The translations under genes and the position numbers were made by a program. DNA of 64,000 nucleotides from Prototheca cutis (lineage: Eukaryota; Chlorophyta; Trebouxiophyceae; Chlorellales; Chlorellaceae): assembly GCA_002897115.2 (NCBI GenBank), contig BCIH01000006.1, forward strand, positions 1,043,739 to 1,107,738, read 5' to 3'. The notes under the pieces were generated by a model that saw only the letters and a program-made list of their open reading frames with translations, searched no databases and had not been told where the DNA came from. Of this stretch, positions 23,223-36,000 are shown in pieces (the first letter of the stretch is position 1; each line of letters opens with the position of its first letter).

Positions 23223-25469
23223 ATGGCTGATGCACGCACCAAGGCCCTGGTTGCCCCCGTGGCTGCCGTGATCCAGGCCGAGACTTCCAATCCCAAGGCC
23301 GATGCTGCCATCGAGCGTGCGGGCTCCAGCTTTGACCCTAGTGCCCTGGCAGCCCACATGCAGGGTGGACCCCAGGCCCTGGCACGCAAGTGCGTGGCGT
23401 TTTGATGGCTTAATTTGCCGTGGTTGGAAGATTGAAAGGGGGTGGATGTGGGTAATACTTCCGCGTTTGATCATCTTCTCTTGTCTGAAGTCCGTTGGTG
23501 AAAAGATGGTCACTCACCTGCACACCTCTCTAAACAAACCTACACCCCCCCACCCCCCCCCNCCCCNNNCAGCGCGCGGGCGGTGGCACTGCTCGAGTCG
23601 CTTCCTTTTGGCGACAAGACGAAGCGGCCCTTCCACAGTCGTACGGAGGAGTACGTCAAAGGCCTGGAGGCCGCCGTGGCGATGTGGCGCATGAAGAACG
23701 AGGGCGTCGTGAGCCAAGAGGACGCCATGGCCATGTACAGGATGCTCAACTGGCCGTCCGGCCTGGAGCTGCACCTGGGCATGTTCATCCCGTCGCTGCT
23801 GGCGCATGCGACGCCCGAGCAGCAGGCAAAGTGGCTCCCCCCTTCCATGTCACTGGAGATTGTGGGGACATACGCGCAGACGGAGCTGGGGCACGGCACA
23901 TTTGTCCGAGGGCTGGAGACGGTGGCGGTATTTGACCCTGACACCGACGAGTTCATCGTGCACTCCCCCACGCTCACCTCCACCAAGTGGTGGCCGGGCG
24001 GTCTGGGCAAGACGGCCACCCACATCATCCTCATGGCACGACTCGTCTCTCGCGGCCGCGACCACGGCGTGCACTCGTTCGTGATGCAGATCCGCGACAT
24101 GGCAACCCACCTGCCCCTGCGCGGCGTCACCGTCGGCGACATCGGCGACAAGATGGGCTACGCCGGTGTGGACAANGGATTCCTGAGGTTTGACCATGTC
24201 CGCATCCCCCGCGACGCGCTGCTCTCNCGCTTTGCCAAGCTCGACCGCCAGGGCAACTACACGCCGCCCCCGCCTGCCAACGCCAAGGCCTCCTACGCCA
24301 CCATGGTCTTTGTCCGCGCCGACATCGTGAAGAATGCAGGCGATCGCCTGGGGCGCGCCGTGACGATCGCCACACGCTACACGGCCGTGCGTCGCCAGAC
24401 GGCCCCCGCGGCAGGTGCCCGTGAGCTCCAGGTCCTGGACTATGACAACGTCCAGCAGACGCTGCTGCCCCTGATGTCCAAGGCCTATGCCCTGATCTTC
24501 ATGGGCCGCTCCATGTTTGACATGTACAAGCGCTTTGACCGCCAGCGCGGTGCTGGAGATTTCTCGGTGCTGCCCGAGCTGCACGCCCTGTCCAGCGGGC
24601 TCAAGTCATACTGCACGGAGATCACGGCCGACGGCATCGAGACGTGCCGCCGCAACTGCGGCGGGCATGGCTACTCTTCGCTGTCCGCGCTCCCGGGGCT
24701 GTTTGTGTCCTATGTCCAAAACGTGACGTGGGAGGGCGACAACAACGTCATGTACCTCCAGGCTGCCCGGTTCCTGGTCAGGGCGCTCCTCACGGCACGC
24801 AAGGGCGGCGAGCTGGCCCCCAGCGTCAAGTACCTGTCCGCGGTTGGCAACAACCGCGTGGCCTGTGGCGTGCACAACATCGCGGGCTGGCGCGACCCGG
24901 AGGCCCAGCTGGAGGCCCTCAAGCGTGCGGCGCTGCACCTGGCCGAGCAGGCCACGGCGGTTCTCCAGTCGGCTTCCGGCGGCGCACTCGTGTTCGAGGG
25001 TGAGCCATGGAATGCCTCCAGCGTGGATCTGATCCGTCTCGCCCGCGCCCACTGCGCGCTGATCCTGCACAGCACGTTTGTCCAGGCTGTTGCTTCCGCT
25101 TCCGCGACACTCGACCCCGCAACCTCCGCCGTCCTGCGCACGCTGTGCGCGCTGCATGGCACGACGGTGGCGGTGGAGGCTTCGGGTGACCTGCTGGAGT
25201 CGGGCTACCTCAACGCCACGCAGGCCGTCCAGCTGCGCGCGGCCAAGCGCGAGCTCGTCCGCGCCGTGCGCCCCGACGCGCTGGCTCTGACCGACGGCTT
25301 CGGCTACGAGGACTACCTCCTCGCCTCGGCTCTCGGCCGTAAAGACGGCGATGTGTACGAGGCGCTCTACGCTGCGGCCCAGGCCGCGCCCTTCAATGCC
25401 ACGCAGGAGGGACCCGCCTGGCAGCCCGTGCTCAAGGCCCAGCTGGCCGGCACCACCGCCAAGCTGTGA
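23223..25469 (+). CDS. ACX: peroxisomal acyl-CoA oxidase, PTS1 ending AKL
   Basis: This enzyme catalyses the first step of peroxisomal beta-oxidation: FAD-dependent oxidation of acyl-CoA to trans-2-enoyl-CoA, producing H2O2. Two exons: 23223-23389 (MADARTKALVAPVAAVIQAE) and 23573-25469, joined in frame (AA+C). Motifs: PFHSRTEEYVKGLEAA, the TAQTELGHGT-like loop here YAQTELGHGTFVRGLET, the flavin/substrate segment KWWPGGLGKTATHIILMARL, MGYAGVD, and a C-terminal domain with CRRNCGGHGYSSLSALPG and the WEGDNNVMYLQAARFLV segment. The last three residues, AKL, form a type 1 peroxisomal targeting signal. Length is about 680 residues, normal for plant ACX. The intron ends in a long C tract with Ns. 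Confidence 0.95.
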
Positions 25470-26009
25470 AAGGGTGGTGGTGTGCTGCTCGTCCACAGCC
25501 AAACCCCTCACCCTTCCGTCCCCCGGCAGATGATCGATGTGCATGTCACATGGACGTGAATCTCCCTCCTCCGAGTGACATTTTGAAAGTGACCGGCCCC
25601 TATCATCCGTGGCCGGATCTCAATTCTCCCCTCCTATCCACCCCCTCTCCCCTTGCTGGTTCGCACTTGGGCTGGGCANTGCCGCAAGGCCACGCAGGCC
25701 TCGGGGGTCTGCTCTTTTTGGACCGTTTTGTGATTCTGAAGATGATGATGCGTTTATCATGTAATGATCCCTCAAGGCCAGACTGTTGTAGGTTGTGACC
25801 GAAAGCAAACAGCGCATTGTTACACCGTGGGGGGTTGATTGTGTGCATATGAAAAAAGGGCGATTGGGGAGTACATTTGGGGCTTCCATGCACACATGGG
25901 GACAGGAGATGGATGGGAAGCAGAGGGGCTGGGTTGCAATCTCCACGGCTGCTCCACCCACTCGCAGGCTTCGATTCACATCCATCATCACCACCACCCT
26001 CCTGCAAAC
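25470..26009. other. convergent 3' region between acyl-CoA oxidase and RPB2
   Basis: 540 bases between two facing stop codons. It contains both 3' UTRs. No coding content was seen. Confidence 0.55.
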
Positions 26010-29000
26010 CTAGAACTGCATGCGTGGCGCGATGGCCATGGCCATGAGTTCTTGGAAGAGGAGTTTGCAGGCGTAGGGCAGATGCACCGCCACAACGCTG
26101 GTGGTCGACTTGCAGGCCGTGCAGTAGTACTGTCCGCGCTTGAGATTCGCCACCGCGATCAGGCCACAGTCGGCACACACGTGCGCGCGGTAGGCGTCTG
26201 ACTGGTCAAACAGACGTTCCTTGAGGAAAGCCGCGGCGCCGTGAGACAGGATGCAGTCGCGCTCCATCTCTCCGAACCGCAGACCGCCGTCGCGTGCGCG
26301 ACCCTCGACGGGCTGGCGCGTCAGGATCTGGACGGGCCCCCGGCCGCGAGCGTGGATCTTGTCGTCCACCATGTGCTTGAGGCGCTGGTAGTACGTGGGG
26401 TTCAAAAAAATGGGAGCCGACAGCCGCCGACCCGTGTGCCCGTTGTACATCGTCTCCCACCCCCGGCGCTGGTAGCCGCAGCGGTGCAGCGCCGCGCCGA
26501 TGTTGTCCACCGTGACGGATGTAAAGGGCGTGGCGTCGCCTTCCTTGCCCACACAGGCAGCGACCTTGCTCATCAGCGCCTCGACCAGATGCCCAATGGT
26601 CATGCGCGACGGAATGGCATGTGGATTGATGATCAAGTCGGGCACGACGCCCTCACACGTAAAAGGCATGTCCTCCTGCGTGTACGTGATGCCAATCGTG
26701 CCCTTTTGCCCGTGCCGCGAAGCAAACTTGTCTCCGACTTGCGGGATCCGCACCGACCGAACCTGGTTTTTGCGGGGGTTCAGTTGGTGGTTGGAGAAAG
26801 AGCTTGTTGGGTTGGATAATACTGAAGATCAGACATGGAAACATGCTGCGAATCCGTCTCCCTCCTGCTGTTTCCCACTGCTGGAAGAGCACACAGCGGT
26901 GTGCACGCAACTGCACCCCGCCGCACTCACCCGCATCTTGACAAAGCGTTGGCCATCGGCACCCGTGGTGACGAGCACCGCATCGACCATGCCGCTCTCC
27001 GAGTGCCGCAGGCTGGACGAGCAGTCGCGCTTGGTAAAGCGCTGTGGCATGCCCAGCCCGTCGTCGGGGATGGGCGCCGTCTTGCCGATGACGACGTCAT
27101 CCCCGGACACCCGCGTGCCCGGGGCGGCAATGCCGTCGTCATCCAGCTTATCGTATGTGCCATGCCGCATGCCCGCCGTGATTTCTCGCACGGGCCGCTC
27201 AATGTACTCTTGCACAATCGAACCCTGCCGTCTCTCCTCCGTCTGTCATTTAGGGTTTTTTTTGAGATCATGGGTTGGGACCATCCATTCATGGGCTGAC
27301 ATCGTCGTCCACCCCAACAACCAGCCAGACACACCAACGAGACAATAAAGAAACTGTACATTAAGAAACCCTAGCCAGCCAAACGAGCAGTACCTTGTAT
27401 GATCGGAAGAACAGGGAGCGGAAGATTCCTCGATCGATGCTGGACTGGTTCATCATGGTGGAATCTTCTTGGTTGTAGCCCGAATAGCAGGCGATGGCGA
27501 CGATGGTGTTGATGCCCGCAGGGAGCTCGCGGAAGTGGAGGTATTCCATGGACCGCGTGGTGACCAACGGCTTTTGCGGGTAGTACAGCACGTAGCCCTG
27601 AGTGTCCATGCGGACCTGGTAGTTTGTCACGTACATGCCCATGGCCTGCTTGCCCATCGCCGACTGGTACGTGTTGCGAGGCGACTGGTTGTGGTCGGGG
27701 AAGGGGACGATGGAGGCGCAGACGCCCAGGATCACCGCGGGGTGGATCTCGCAGTGGGTGTAGGTGTCCGAGTACGCCGACCCCCGGTCAGCCCGGGCGG
27801 CGCGCAGGTCATGCACCGTCATCGCAATCATGGTGGTCTCCTCTTCCTCGACGTCGACGTACTCGATGGCCCCCCGCGCAACGAGGTGCTCCCAGCCGAC
27901 GCCGGTTTCCTCCCGCGCGGCCAGCATCAGCACGTCGCGCTTGCGCACGCGCAGGCGCTGGTCTTCCACCACGAACAGCGGGCGGCAGCAGCGGCCCGCG
28001 TCGGTCGTCAGGCGCAGCTCGCGCAGCCGGATGTCGTGGACGACGCCCACCTCGGCGTCGATGTCCACCTGCCGCCGCATGTCCCGCAGCGTGGCCACGA
28101 GCCGGGCAGGGTCACGGTGCACGCCCACCCACGAACCGTTGACAAACACTTTTGTCGCTCGGGGAACGACCGACGGCGCGACTTCCTCCAGCCCTTCCAT
28201 CGCCCATTCTTCCAGAAACTCCAGCAGGGGGCCCGCCGCGCACCCGACACTGACGTACGTCATCAGAGCCAAGTTCTTCACCAACCCACAAGCCTGGCCT
28301 TCTGGCGTCTCCGCGGGGCAAATGACGCCCCACTGCGTGTTATGCAGCTGGCGTGGCTTTGCCAACTTGCCCTCGCGCCCGATGGGGCTGTTGATGCGAC
28401 GCAGGTGTGACAGCGTCGACGCGTAGGTCAACCTGTTGAGCACCTGGGACACGCCAGGCCGAATCTCCCCCGGCCCGCCCAGCACGCCCCAGTTGCCCGT
28501 GGCCAGGGAGTACTTCAGCCCGCGCGAGACGGTGTCCTTGTTCACCGCCGCCGTCAGATTGAGCTCGCGCCCGCGGTCGACGCACCGCTGCACATATGCC
28601 CGTGCGTCGCGCGTGAGCTTCCGGAACAACGCGCGGAAGAGGTTTGCGAGCAGCGGACCCCCGAGGTCCAAGCGTTTATGCCCATAGTGATCGCGGTCGT
28701 CCTCCTCGCGCCGGCCCAGCGCGACCAGGAGCAGCCGGTGCGCGGCGTAGCCCAAGAAATACGCCTTGCGCGTCTCGGCGTGCGGCTCCATGGACACGTG
28801 CGGCAAAAACTCCTTTTGCAACAGGTCGCGCGCGTAGGCGATGCGTTTGTCGCGCGTGGCGCCGATCGTAGTTCCACGCTTCCCGATGTAATCGAGCGCG
28901 ACCTCCTGGTCCTGGACGGGAAAGGCCTCCTCGATGCTGGGCCGCAGTGCCTCGAGCATCTCGTCGTCGGCGAAATCATACACAATGTGCTCCAGGATGT

Positions 29001-29961
29001 CGCGGTCTGCACAGAACCCCAGCGCGCGGAAGACAATGAGCAGCGGAATGTCCGCGCGGATGTACGGCAACGTCGCACGGATGCACTGCCCGCCGCCCGT
29101 CTTGGCTCCCGCACGCGACAACATTCGGACTGCCAGCGTGGAGCTGGCGCGCGTGGCGCCCTCAGTGACCGACCGGATCTCGGCCTGGTACGCGTACTTG
29201 CTGGGCTGGGACTTGCGGAAGACATAGACATGGTTGTTCGCCTGGCGTTCCTGCGCGATCAGCACCTTTTCCGAGCCGTTGATGATGAAGTAGCCGCCCT
29301 GGTCGTACGGGCACTCCCCCAGCTCCTGCAGGTCGTGGTCCGACCGCCCGTGCAGGTTGCAGTAGTCTGACCGCAGCATGATCGGCACGTCGCCAAGAAA
29401 CACCTTGTCGTAACGCGTGACCTCTTCCTCCAGAGCAGACGCCGAGAGCCCGTCCTCCGACGGCCGCTGCGTGACCACGCGCTTCTCCAGGTCCACGTAC
29501 AGCGGCGCGGCATAGGTCAGGTTGCGCAGGCGGGCCTCCTTGGGGAATATGGCGATGGTCTCGCCGTCGGCCTCCACAAACGTCGGCTTGGACAGGTAAA
29601 TTTGGCCAAACCGGACCTCATANGTCGTCGCCTCAGCGCCCTGCTCCAGAGCTTGGGCGGGGTTGTGCTGGTTGTGGGGTGTCACGCTGATCAGGCCGTT
29701 CTCGTCCACAATTTCCTGAAGACTGGTGTTGATGAAGTCATTGAACGAGTCCAGCTGCTGCCTGACCAGGCCCTTCTCCTCAAAGTACGAGCTGATCACC
29801 GCCCTGCGGGGGTGGGAGGGAACAGCGCGCGTCCTGGGCCATGCATTCCCGTAAACAAAAGGAAACAACCAGTACAAACACGCGCCCGCCCCGCACCAGG
29901 CGTCAATGTCGTCAATCTCCTGGTCGTCCGCGAAGACNGCATCCTCCTCGTCGCCAAACAT
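26010..29961 (-). CDS. RPB2: RNA polymerase II second-largest subunit
   Basis: RPB2 forms one side of the Pol II active-site cleft. Exons in transcript order: 29961-29897 ([20 protein letters not shown]), 29803-27394, 27242-26931 and 26762-26010, with clean GT-AG junctions. Motifs: [45 protein letters not shown], the fork region [91 protein letters not shown], and a C-terminal four-Cys zinc site (CADCG ... CTACK). YDKLDDDG and [12 protein letters not shown] fix it as Pol II rather than Pol I or III. One N (29623) is the only uncertain base in exon 2. Confidence 0.96.
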
Positions 29962-30442
29962 CCCGCCCACGCCTCGCTGCACAGAAAAACCTGTGCTGAT
30001 GCAGCTCAATTCCACATTTCAACAAGACACCACTGAATGCATCAGCGTGAGGGGAGCCGGAGGTGCCATGTTGTATGCGGGCCCCAGCCACCATCGCCAT
30101 CCAAACCCGACGATGGGGCCCCGCTTGCGGCGATGGTGCCAGGGTGGACACATCCCCTTCCGGAGCGGGGCAACCCAGCCCACGCCTGCAAACCCTCTTT
30201 CAACCCTCGTCCAAACTCTGTATTGTTCTGTGCATGGTCTGTTCCATTACAGGAGCCTTATTGTCTGGCTCAAAGGGACAATCATCGAGTTCCAAAGGAA
30301 GGCACGTCACACCGGGGGTTCGGACTGCAGGCAGTGGGCTGTAGGAGTTTGGGCCCACCACACCTGCAGCTGTTGTTCCAAGGGTCCTGCACACAACAGC
30401 ACAACAATTCTCTCAACACCAGCATCGCATTGGTCCAACACA

Positions 30443-31637
30443 TCAGTACGGCTGGTATCGTGAAGACTGTCCCCGGTCGTTGGGCCTGCCACCTCCCCGT
30501 GACCGCCTGCCGCCCCCGTAGCCACCGCGGCCGTAGCCACCGCCGCCATGCTGCTGCTGCTGGTAGCCCCCCGCCTGCCAGGCCCCCTCTCCCGTCGCCA
30601 TACCGGGGAGCACTGCCCCCGGCTGCATCATGTACCCAATCTGATGCAAGGGGGGAAGGGCAGTCGGGTGAGCATCCCAATGATCAACCCAGCAACAGCA
30701 CAACAAGAATCGGTCAAAAAAGACGGAACACAGAGCCCTGAACGCCATGCGCAGCAAGCACAAGAGCGCAAACCATTCCCAGCGCCTTTCCCTCACCTGG
30801 CCATTCGGTAGCTGGACGGGAATGAGGGGCACCATGCCCGCTGTGCCTCCGGCCATCATTCCCATGCTGTACCCCCCCGCAGCGCCGCCTCCCCTGTGGA
30901 GCAGTGGTCGGTGGAGGGAGGGGTGCCTGTTTCTCGGTCGGTCGCTGCGCAGCCCTCCCTTCGGGAATGCGCCATTTATAAATTGAGTGACCTGCAGACT
31001 TTCAAGGCGTGCATACATCAGTTCCCACTCACCGATTCCATCCACTGCCGCCGCCACGACCACCACGTGATGACTGGCTGCCTCCGTCGGGCCGGCCGTA
31101 GTTGACGGTGACCTTGTCTCCCGCCACCTCCAGCTCACCCCCATGCTCGACGGCCTCTGCGGCCGCCGCACGGCTGCGGAATACGACAAACCCAAAGCGT
31201 GTGCCTGGCGTGGTGCCCTCCCGTGGCCGCGGCAGCGTGACCCGCTCGATCTCGCCAAAGCGCTCAAACGCCCTGCGCAGCGCGGCCTCGTCGGCGTCCG
31301 CCGGCAGTCCGCCCACAAACACGTTGCGTGAAGGCTGGGCGCCGGGTCGGGACGTCGAGGGGGCGCCGGCGCCGCGACCCCGGCCGGCCTCGGCCGTGTC
31401 CACGGTGACGGCTCGGCCGCCCAGAGTGAACCCGGGGTCCGACAGCACCGCCCGCGATGCCCGAGCGCATGCGGCATTGTAAAATTCCAAAAAGGCAAAT
31501 CCACGGTTCACTGCAGGGTCGTCCCAGCTCATCATCAGCTCCACGTCCTCCAGACCTGGGTAGCGGGGGGGGGGGGGGGGGCCGGGGGGGCCCCCCCGGC
31601 CGCGCCCCCGGGGGGGGGGTTGACTCCCCCCCCGCCC

Positions 31638-31671
<34 letters not shown>

Positions 31672-32741
31672 TACATCGTCATCAAAGTGGGTGTGCGTTG
31701 CGCCTTCCCCCCCACGGTTTACAATGGAACACAGCACCCTGACGACGGCACAGGACCGCCACCTTGAAGGACGACAAGCATGCAGGATTTCATCCACATC
31801 CCACGCTGCATCCCTCTACATCCCCACCCCCTGTGCTTACCGGTGAGCACGGGTCGCAGGGTCTCCTTGAGCTCATCCAGCTTCATGGCATTCGGAATAC
31901 CGCCCAGAAACAGGCGGTGCTTGCTCTGGCTGGGCTGCACCCGAATCTGCAATGAAGTTGTTGGTGATAGTGGCTCGGAGTGAATGAACGGTTCGTACTG
32001 CCTAGTACTGGCTGAACTCCACAAGAACAGGGGGCCCCCATTCCCTCAACAAATGCCCACACACCGATGTGTCGCCGTGGTTTGGCAGGCTCGTCTCGTG
32101 CAGCTTGACCATGGCGGTTTTCGCGGCGTCGACGGTGGTGTAGGTGATGAAGCCATAACCACGGTTCTGGGTAGAGTCGTTCACGTCTGGGACAAGGTTG
32201 ACACTGTGCACCTGCGCGCGGCAAGGGTCATGTGATGACGTCAACGACCATGCATGCACGTGCCGGCTCGCAACGGACGGGCAAGAAGGCCTGCCATGCA
32301 TGACAGGGCGTGGTGGTGGTTCAGCCATGCCCACCCAACTCCCCCAATCCACATAGGGCCAGTGACCGGAGGTACCTCGCCGGCTGCTTTTGCCCATTCG
32401 CGCAATTCTTCCTCCTTGGCCGATCTGGGCACGCCTCCTACGAAGACCTCAGCGCCATGGGGAGGGAGGCTCAGGGGGTCCTCCCCGTCCTGCTCCCCGC
32501 CATCGCCGGTGCCGGCAGGGACCGCGCCGTCCTTACCCTCCTCCTCTCGGGCGTTGGAGACATCCATGGCGGCCTCCGGTTCCTCATCGTACAATGTCTC
32601 GACCTACGGCGAGAGTTATTTTGGTGGGTGCAATGGGTGCCCCGCCGGGAACAAGACTGATTGGGCAAAACGACGGTCCATGGCCAGTGGGCTTGCACCG
32701 TGCCACGAAATACGAACCTCTGCTTCTGCCTGTTCCGTCAT
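30443..32741 (-). CDS. three-RRM hnRNP Q/R-like RNA-binding protein
   Basis: A nuclear or shuttling mRNA-binding protein. The start at 32741 reads MTEQAEAE, spliced to VETLYDEEPEAAMDVSN and an acidic stretch. RRM1: AEVFVGGVPRSAKEEELREW with RGYGFITYTTVDAAKTAM. RRM2: RLFLGGIPNAMKLDELKE with RGFAFLEFYNAACARASR. RRM3: RNVFVGGLPADADEAALRRA with FGFVVFRSRAAAAEAVEHGG. The C-terminus is a Gly/Met and GGYGRGGYGG-type RGG/GY region ending SSRYQPY. Three RRMs after an acidic N-terminus match plant hnRNP Q (LIF2) and animal SYNCRIP. The intron between the two halves of RRM2 (31558-31670) is a long G/C homopolymer. The gene is divergent from the CKAP2-like gene with 347 bases between starts. Confidence 0.88.
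31563..31670. repeat. interrupted poly-G/poly-C tract in an RRM-protein intron
   Basis: Runs of G interrupted by CCCCCCC blocks on the plus strand (G17, then C/G blocks, then G28). The tract can fold back on itself and lies entirely within an intron of the hnRNP-like gene. Confidence 0.9.
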
Positions 32742-33088
32742 TGTGATCTAATGATGCCCATACTATGTCCGACCCCATGGAGGGCTGCTGGGATGAGCCC
32801 TGGACTCTCAGCGCTCCATCTCGATCCCGACGCCCGCCCTGCCCGCTCCTGTTCCAATTCTTGCGTTTCCCGTTCGAAATAAGACTCAACAGCTGCTGCT
32901 GGCTGCAATGCCACCTGGGATGCACTGGTGTGCATGTCGTAGTCCTGAAGACACTCATTTTGCGTTTTTAGATGTTCATCGTGGCCAGGTAGACGGGCGC
33001 TGCAGGGGGCCCAGACGGGAAGACCATTTCGAGCGTGGGCGTGCCTCGGCAGGGTCCGGTCTGTCGTTCTCGGCAACCTCTGCCAGAC

Positions 33089-36000
33089 ATGGGCTCCGAG
33101 CTGGACTTGCCGGATTGGAATGCGAGCCTCACGACATTTGATGGTTCTGAATCCATGATCCAGGTGAGATCGACTGCCTGACCCACTCGGCGAATCTGTG
33201 GGCCGTCTTGCGCCAGTCTGGCACGGCGATATCTGGTTCTGAGGATCAGTTCTTTCGCCGACAGCTGGGAGGGCGGGCGGAATTGTCCGTTTATTCTTCG
33301 ACTAATTAAGCGTTTCAGTTTCTGTTACTTTCTTCTGGCATTCAGGAGCCCGCGAGCTTGGCGAGGGAGCTATCTGTGACTGGACCCCTGCAGACTCGGG
33401 GTGCAGGCCCCAAGCCAGCTGGCAGGGGCACGGCGGGCGGCCACCCGCGTGCACAGTTTGCTGGTTGGAAAGCGCAGGGCCCTGGCGTCCTTCCCAATTC
33501 CACAACCACCGAGTACTGGCTGCGACGGGCTACCCAGCTGAGCAGCATGGGGGATCCTGCGGTGGGTGTTGACGGTGGCCAGATGTGTTGGGGGCCCCCT
33601 GGCACGAGGTCTGCGTGCGCCCTCTTGTATTGACCACCAGAGGTGTAGAACTGTTCAAGCACGCATGTCCACTACACATTCGGACAACTCCCTCACCGTG
33701 CGATAATCACCTACCTTGCCCCATCTGCAGGGGGCCGTGAAGGTCCTGGATGAGGCGCTGAAGCGAGGCGTGCAGTCGCCTGGCTGTTTGGAAACGGTGC
33801 TGGCAGAGGCACAGCAGGGCCGTCGCGGCTCCGGACCCTCAGCCACCGGACTGGGCACGCCTGGAGGGGTACGGCAGGCGTCATCCGGAGCAAGGGCGCG
33901 GGGCGGCCCCGTCCCGACGCCGTTGCGTTCCGGGGTCAAAGGCCGTGCGCAGAGACTGGGACCGGACGGTCGGGCTGTGTCTACGAGTAGCGAGCATTCC
34001 GAGACCTCGGGCCTCGCGCCGGGCAGCGAGTTTGCTGGCACGCTGGAGCGCATCGCGCTGGCTTCGGCCTCGGCTCGTAAGGCCATGGGGACGTATGCCC
34101 GGCTGCGCTTCCAGGGTGGATCAGACGCCACGCCCAGTGTCGAGAACGAGCCGGCACTGGCAAACACGCTGGGCGCTGATGAATGGAAGCACCCGGCAGC
34201 CAAGCAACTGCACTTTGCCTGCACGCCCCCGGAGGAAGCTGGAGGCACCAACGGCGATGTCCATGGAGAAGATACCCACACTGACACCTCACAGCCCGGA
34301 GCCGCCACGGCAGCTGGGCGCAAGCGCGCCGTTCGCTTCAGCCCCGGCGAGGGTTCAGCGGCGAGGTCCTGCGACGCGGCAGGTGCCGGCAATCACGACA
34401 CCGGCCGGCGGCCCAGTCGGCTGTCCCTGACCACGAGCCAGCCCCGGTCCACGCCTTTTCACCGTCTGTTTGGAAAGTACGGCGCTGAGCAGAGCAGCGA
34501 TGNCGAGCTCATTGAGCATCAAGGTTGGTGGGCAGGGGATTGGGCATGGCTCGGTGGCACTGGTTTGTGTGCCTTGTATCCATTCAAGAGAGAGTCAGCA
34601 GAGGACCATGAGTCACATGCGAGGGCACGAGACCCCCCCCCCCCCCCCCCCCACACACACACAACAGGAAGCTGCGCTGGGGTTCTGGCGACGCCGTCGT
34701 GTGCGACCGTGCTGTCCTGGGACTCGCTGACCCCGACTTCAGTTGCCGAATCACTCGAGGCGCTGACTCTGCGTTACCCCTCTGACGGGGGCTTGCTCTC
34801 TTCCACGGACGCTGCTGAGCCTGTTCCTGACGGCAGCAACGCAGCAGACGACAGCTCTGATCACCGCCAGGTGGCACCCTCGCGGGACTGGGTGCCCAAC
34901 ACGCTGTTTGGTGCCACACCATCGCCGGTCCAGGGCACGCGAGAAGCCGCCACCCCTACAGTACCGCTGTCGGTGCACCGGCCAGAAGGTCACGTGGCAA
35001 CCCCCGAGGGGGCAGTGCTCCTGACCGCATGGAAATCTGTCCGGGAGGGGGTGGCAGTTGTGGTCGAACCAGCCATGCGCGCAGGCAACGACGACGGCAC
35101 CGGTGACGTTCTCACAGTGTACCCCACCAACAGTGACCCGACCTCGCCAACGGGAAACTGCCAACCCTCTCCCGAGCCCGGCCCCTGGCTGGACGGCATC
35201 ATGCGCACCGCAGAGGGCGTCCCCATCGAGACCCCGGCCACCGTCACCGTGCACCGCGGCGGTCGCCCCAGTTCACGCAAGACGCTGTCCCGCAGCGCCG
35301 CGATTGCGAGCAGGACGGGGTCGGAATCGACTGCCGCCAGCGGCGACAATCTGGCCGCAGACCTGTTTGGTGCTGGCAGGGAAGAAGGGTGGACGCCCTC
35401 TCCTGGTGAGGCATTTGAGTTGGGCTGTGGGGCAGCGGCGAGGACGACGACTGCTTCGATTGGCGGGGTCGTTGAAGCTGGCGCAGGTGCTCCGTTGCCA
35501 TCGACTGTGCACGCCAACGAGGCCGCCGCCGAATGTCCGGCAGCTGCGGGGTGTGCGAATCCACAGCCAGAAGCAGCAGCAACACCGAGTGGCGGGCAAG
35601 CACCCACAGTCCACGCCAACCTGACGGCAGAACAGATCCGGCCCCTCGCCTTCCCAGCGACGGCGGCTTTAGCCACCACATCGGCTCGCCTGGGCAGCGC
35701 AGTTCGGGTGCGGCCGTCGCTAGCTGCCAGGCGCGAGCATCCGGGGAGTTTGCAGGCTTCTACCGACGCGTCCACAACGACACAGACTGGACGCACGGCG
35801 CCCAGCAGGGAGTTGGCGAGTCTCCTGGCAGATTTGACCCTGGACCATCGGGACGGCGCCAGCGGTGCGCCCATGGGCACGGTGCCCATGTTGACCCCGG
35901 TCCGTGCAGGGCCGGCACTCCAGCGAGCGCTTGGCCAGACCATGGTGAGTAGATGATAGGCGTGTAGACTTGTTCCCGTGGAGACTNGAAAGGACCATGA

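Noticed and set aside
27469..29370. Plus-strand ORFs across RPB2
   Set aside because: They are antisense shadows of a strongly conserved polymerase gene.
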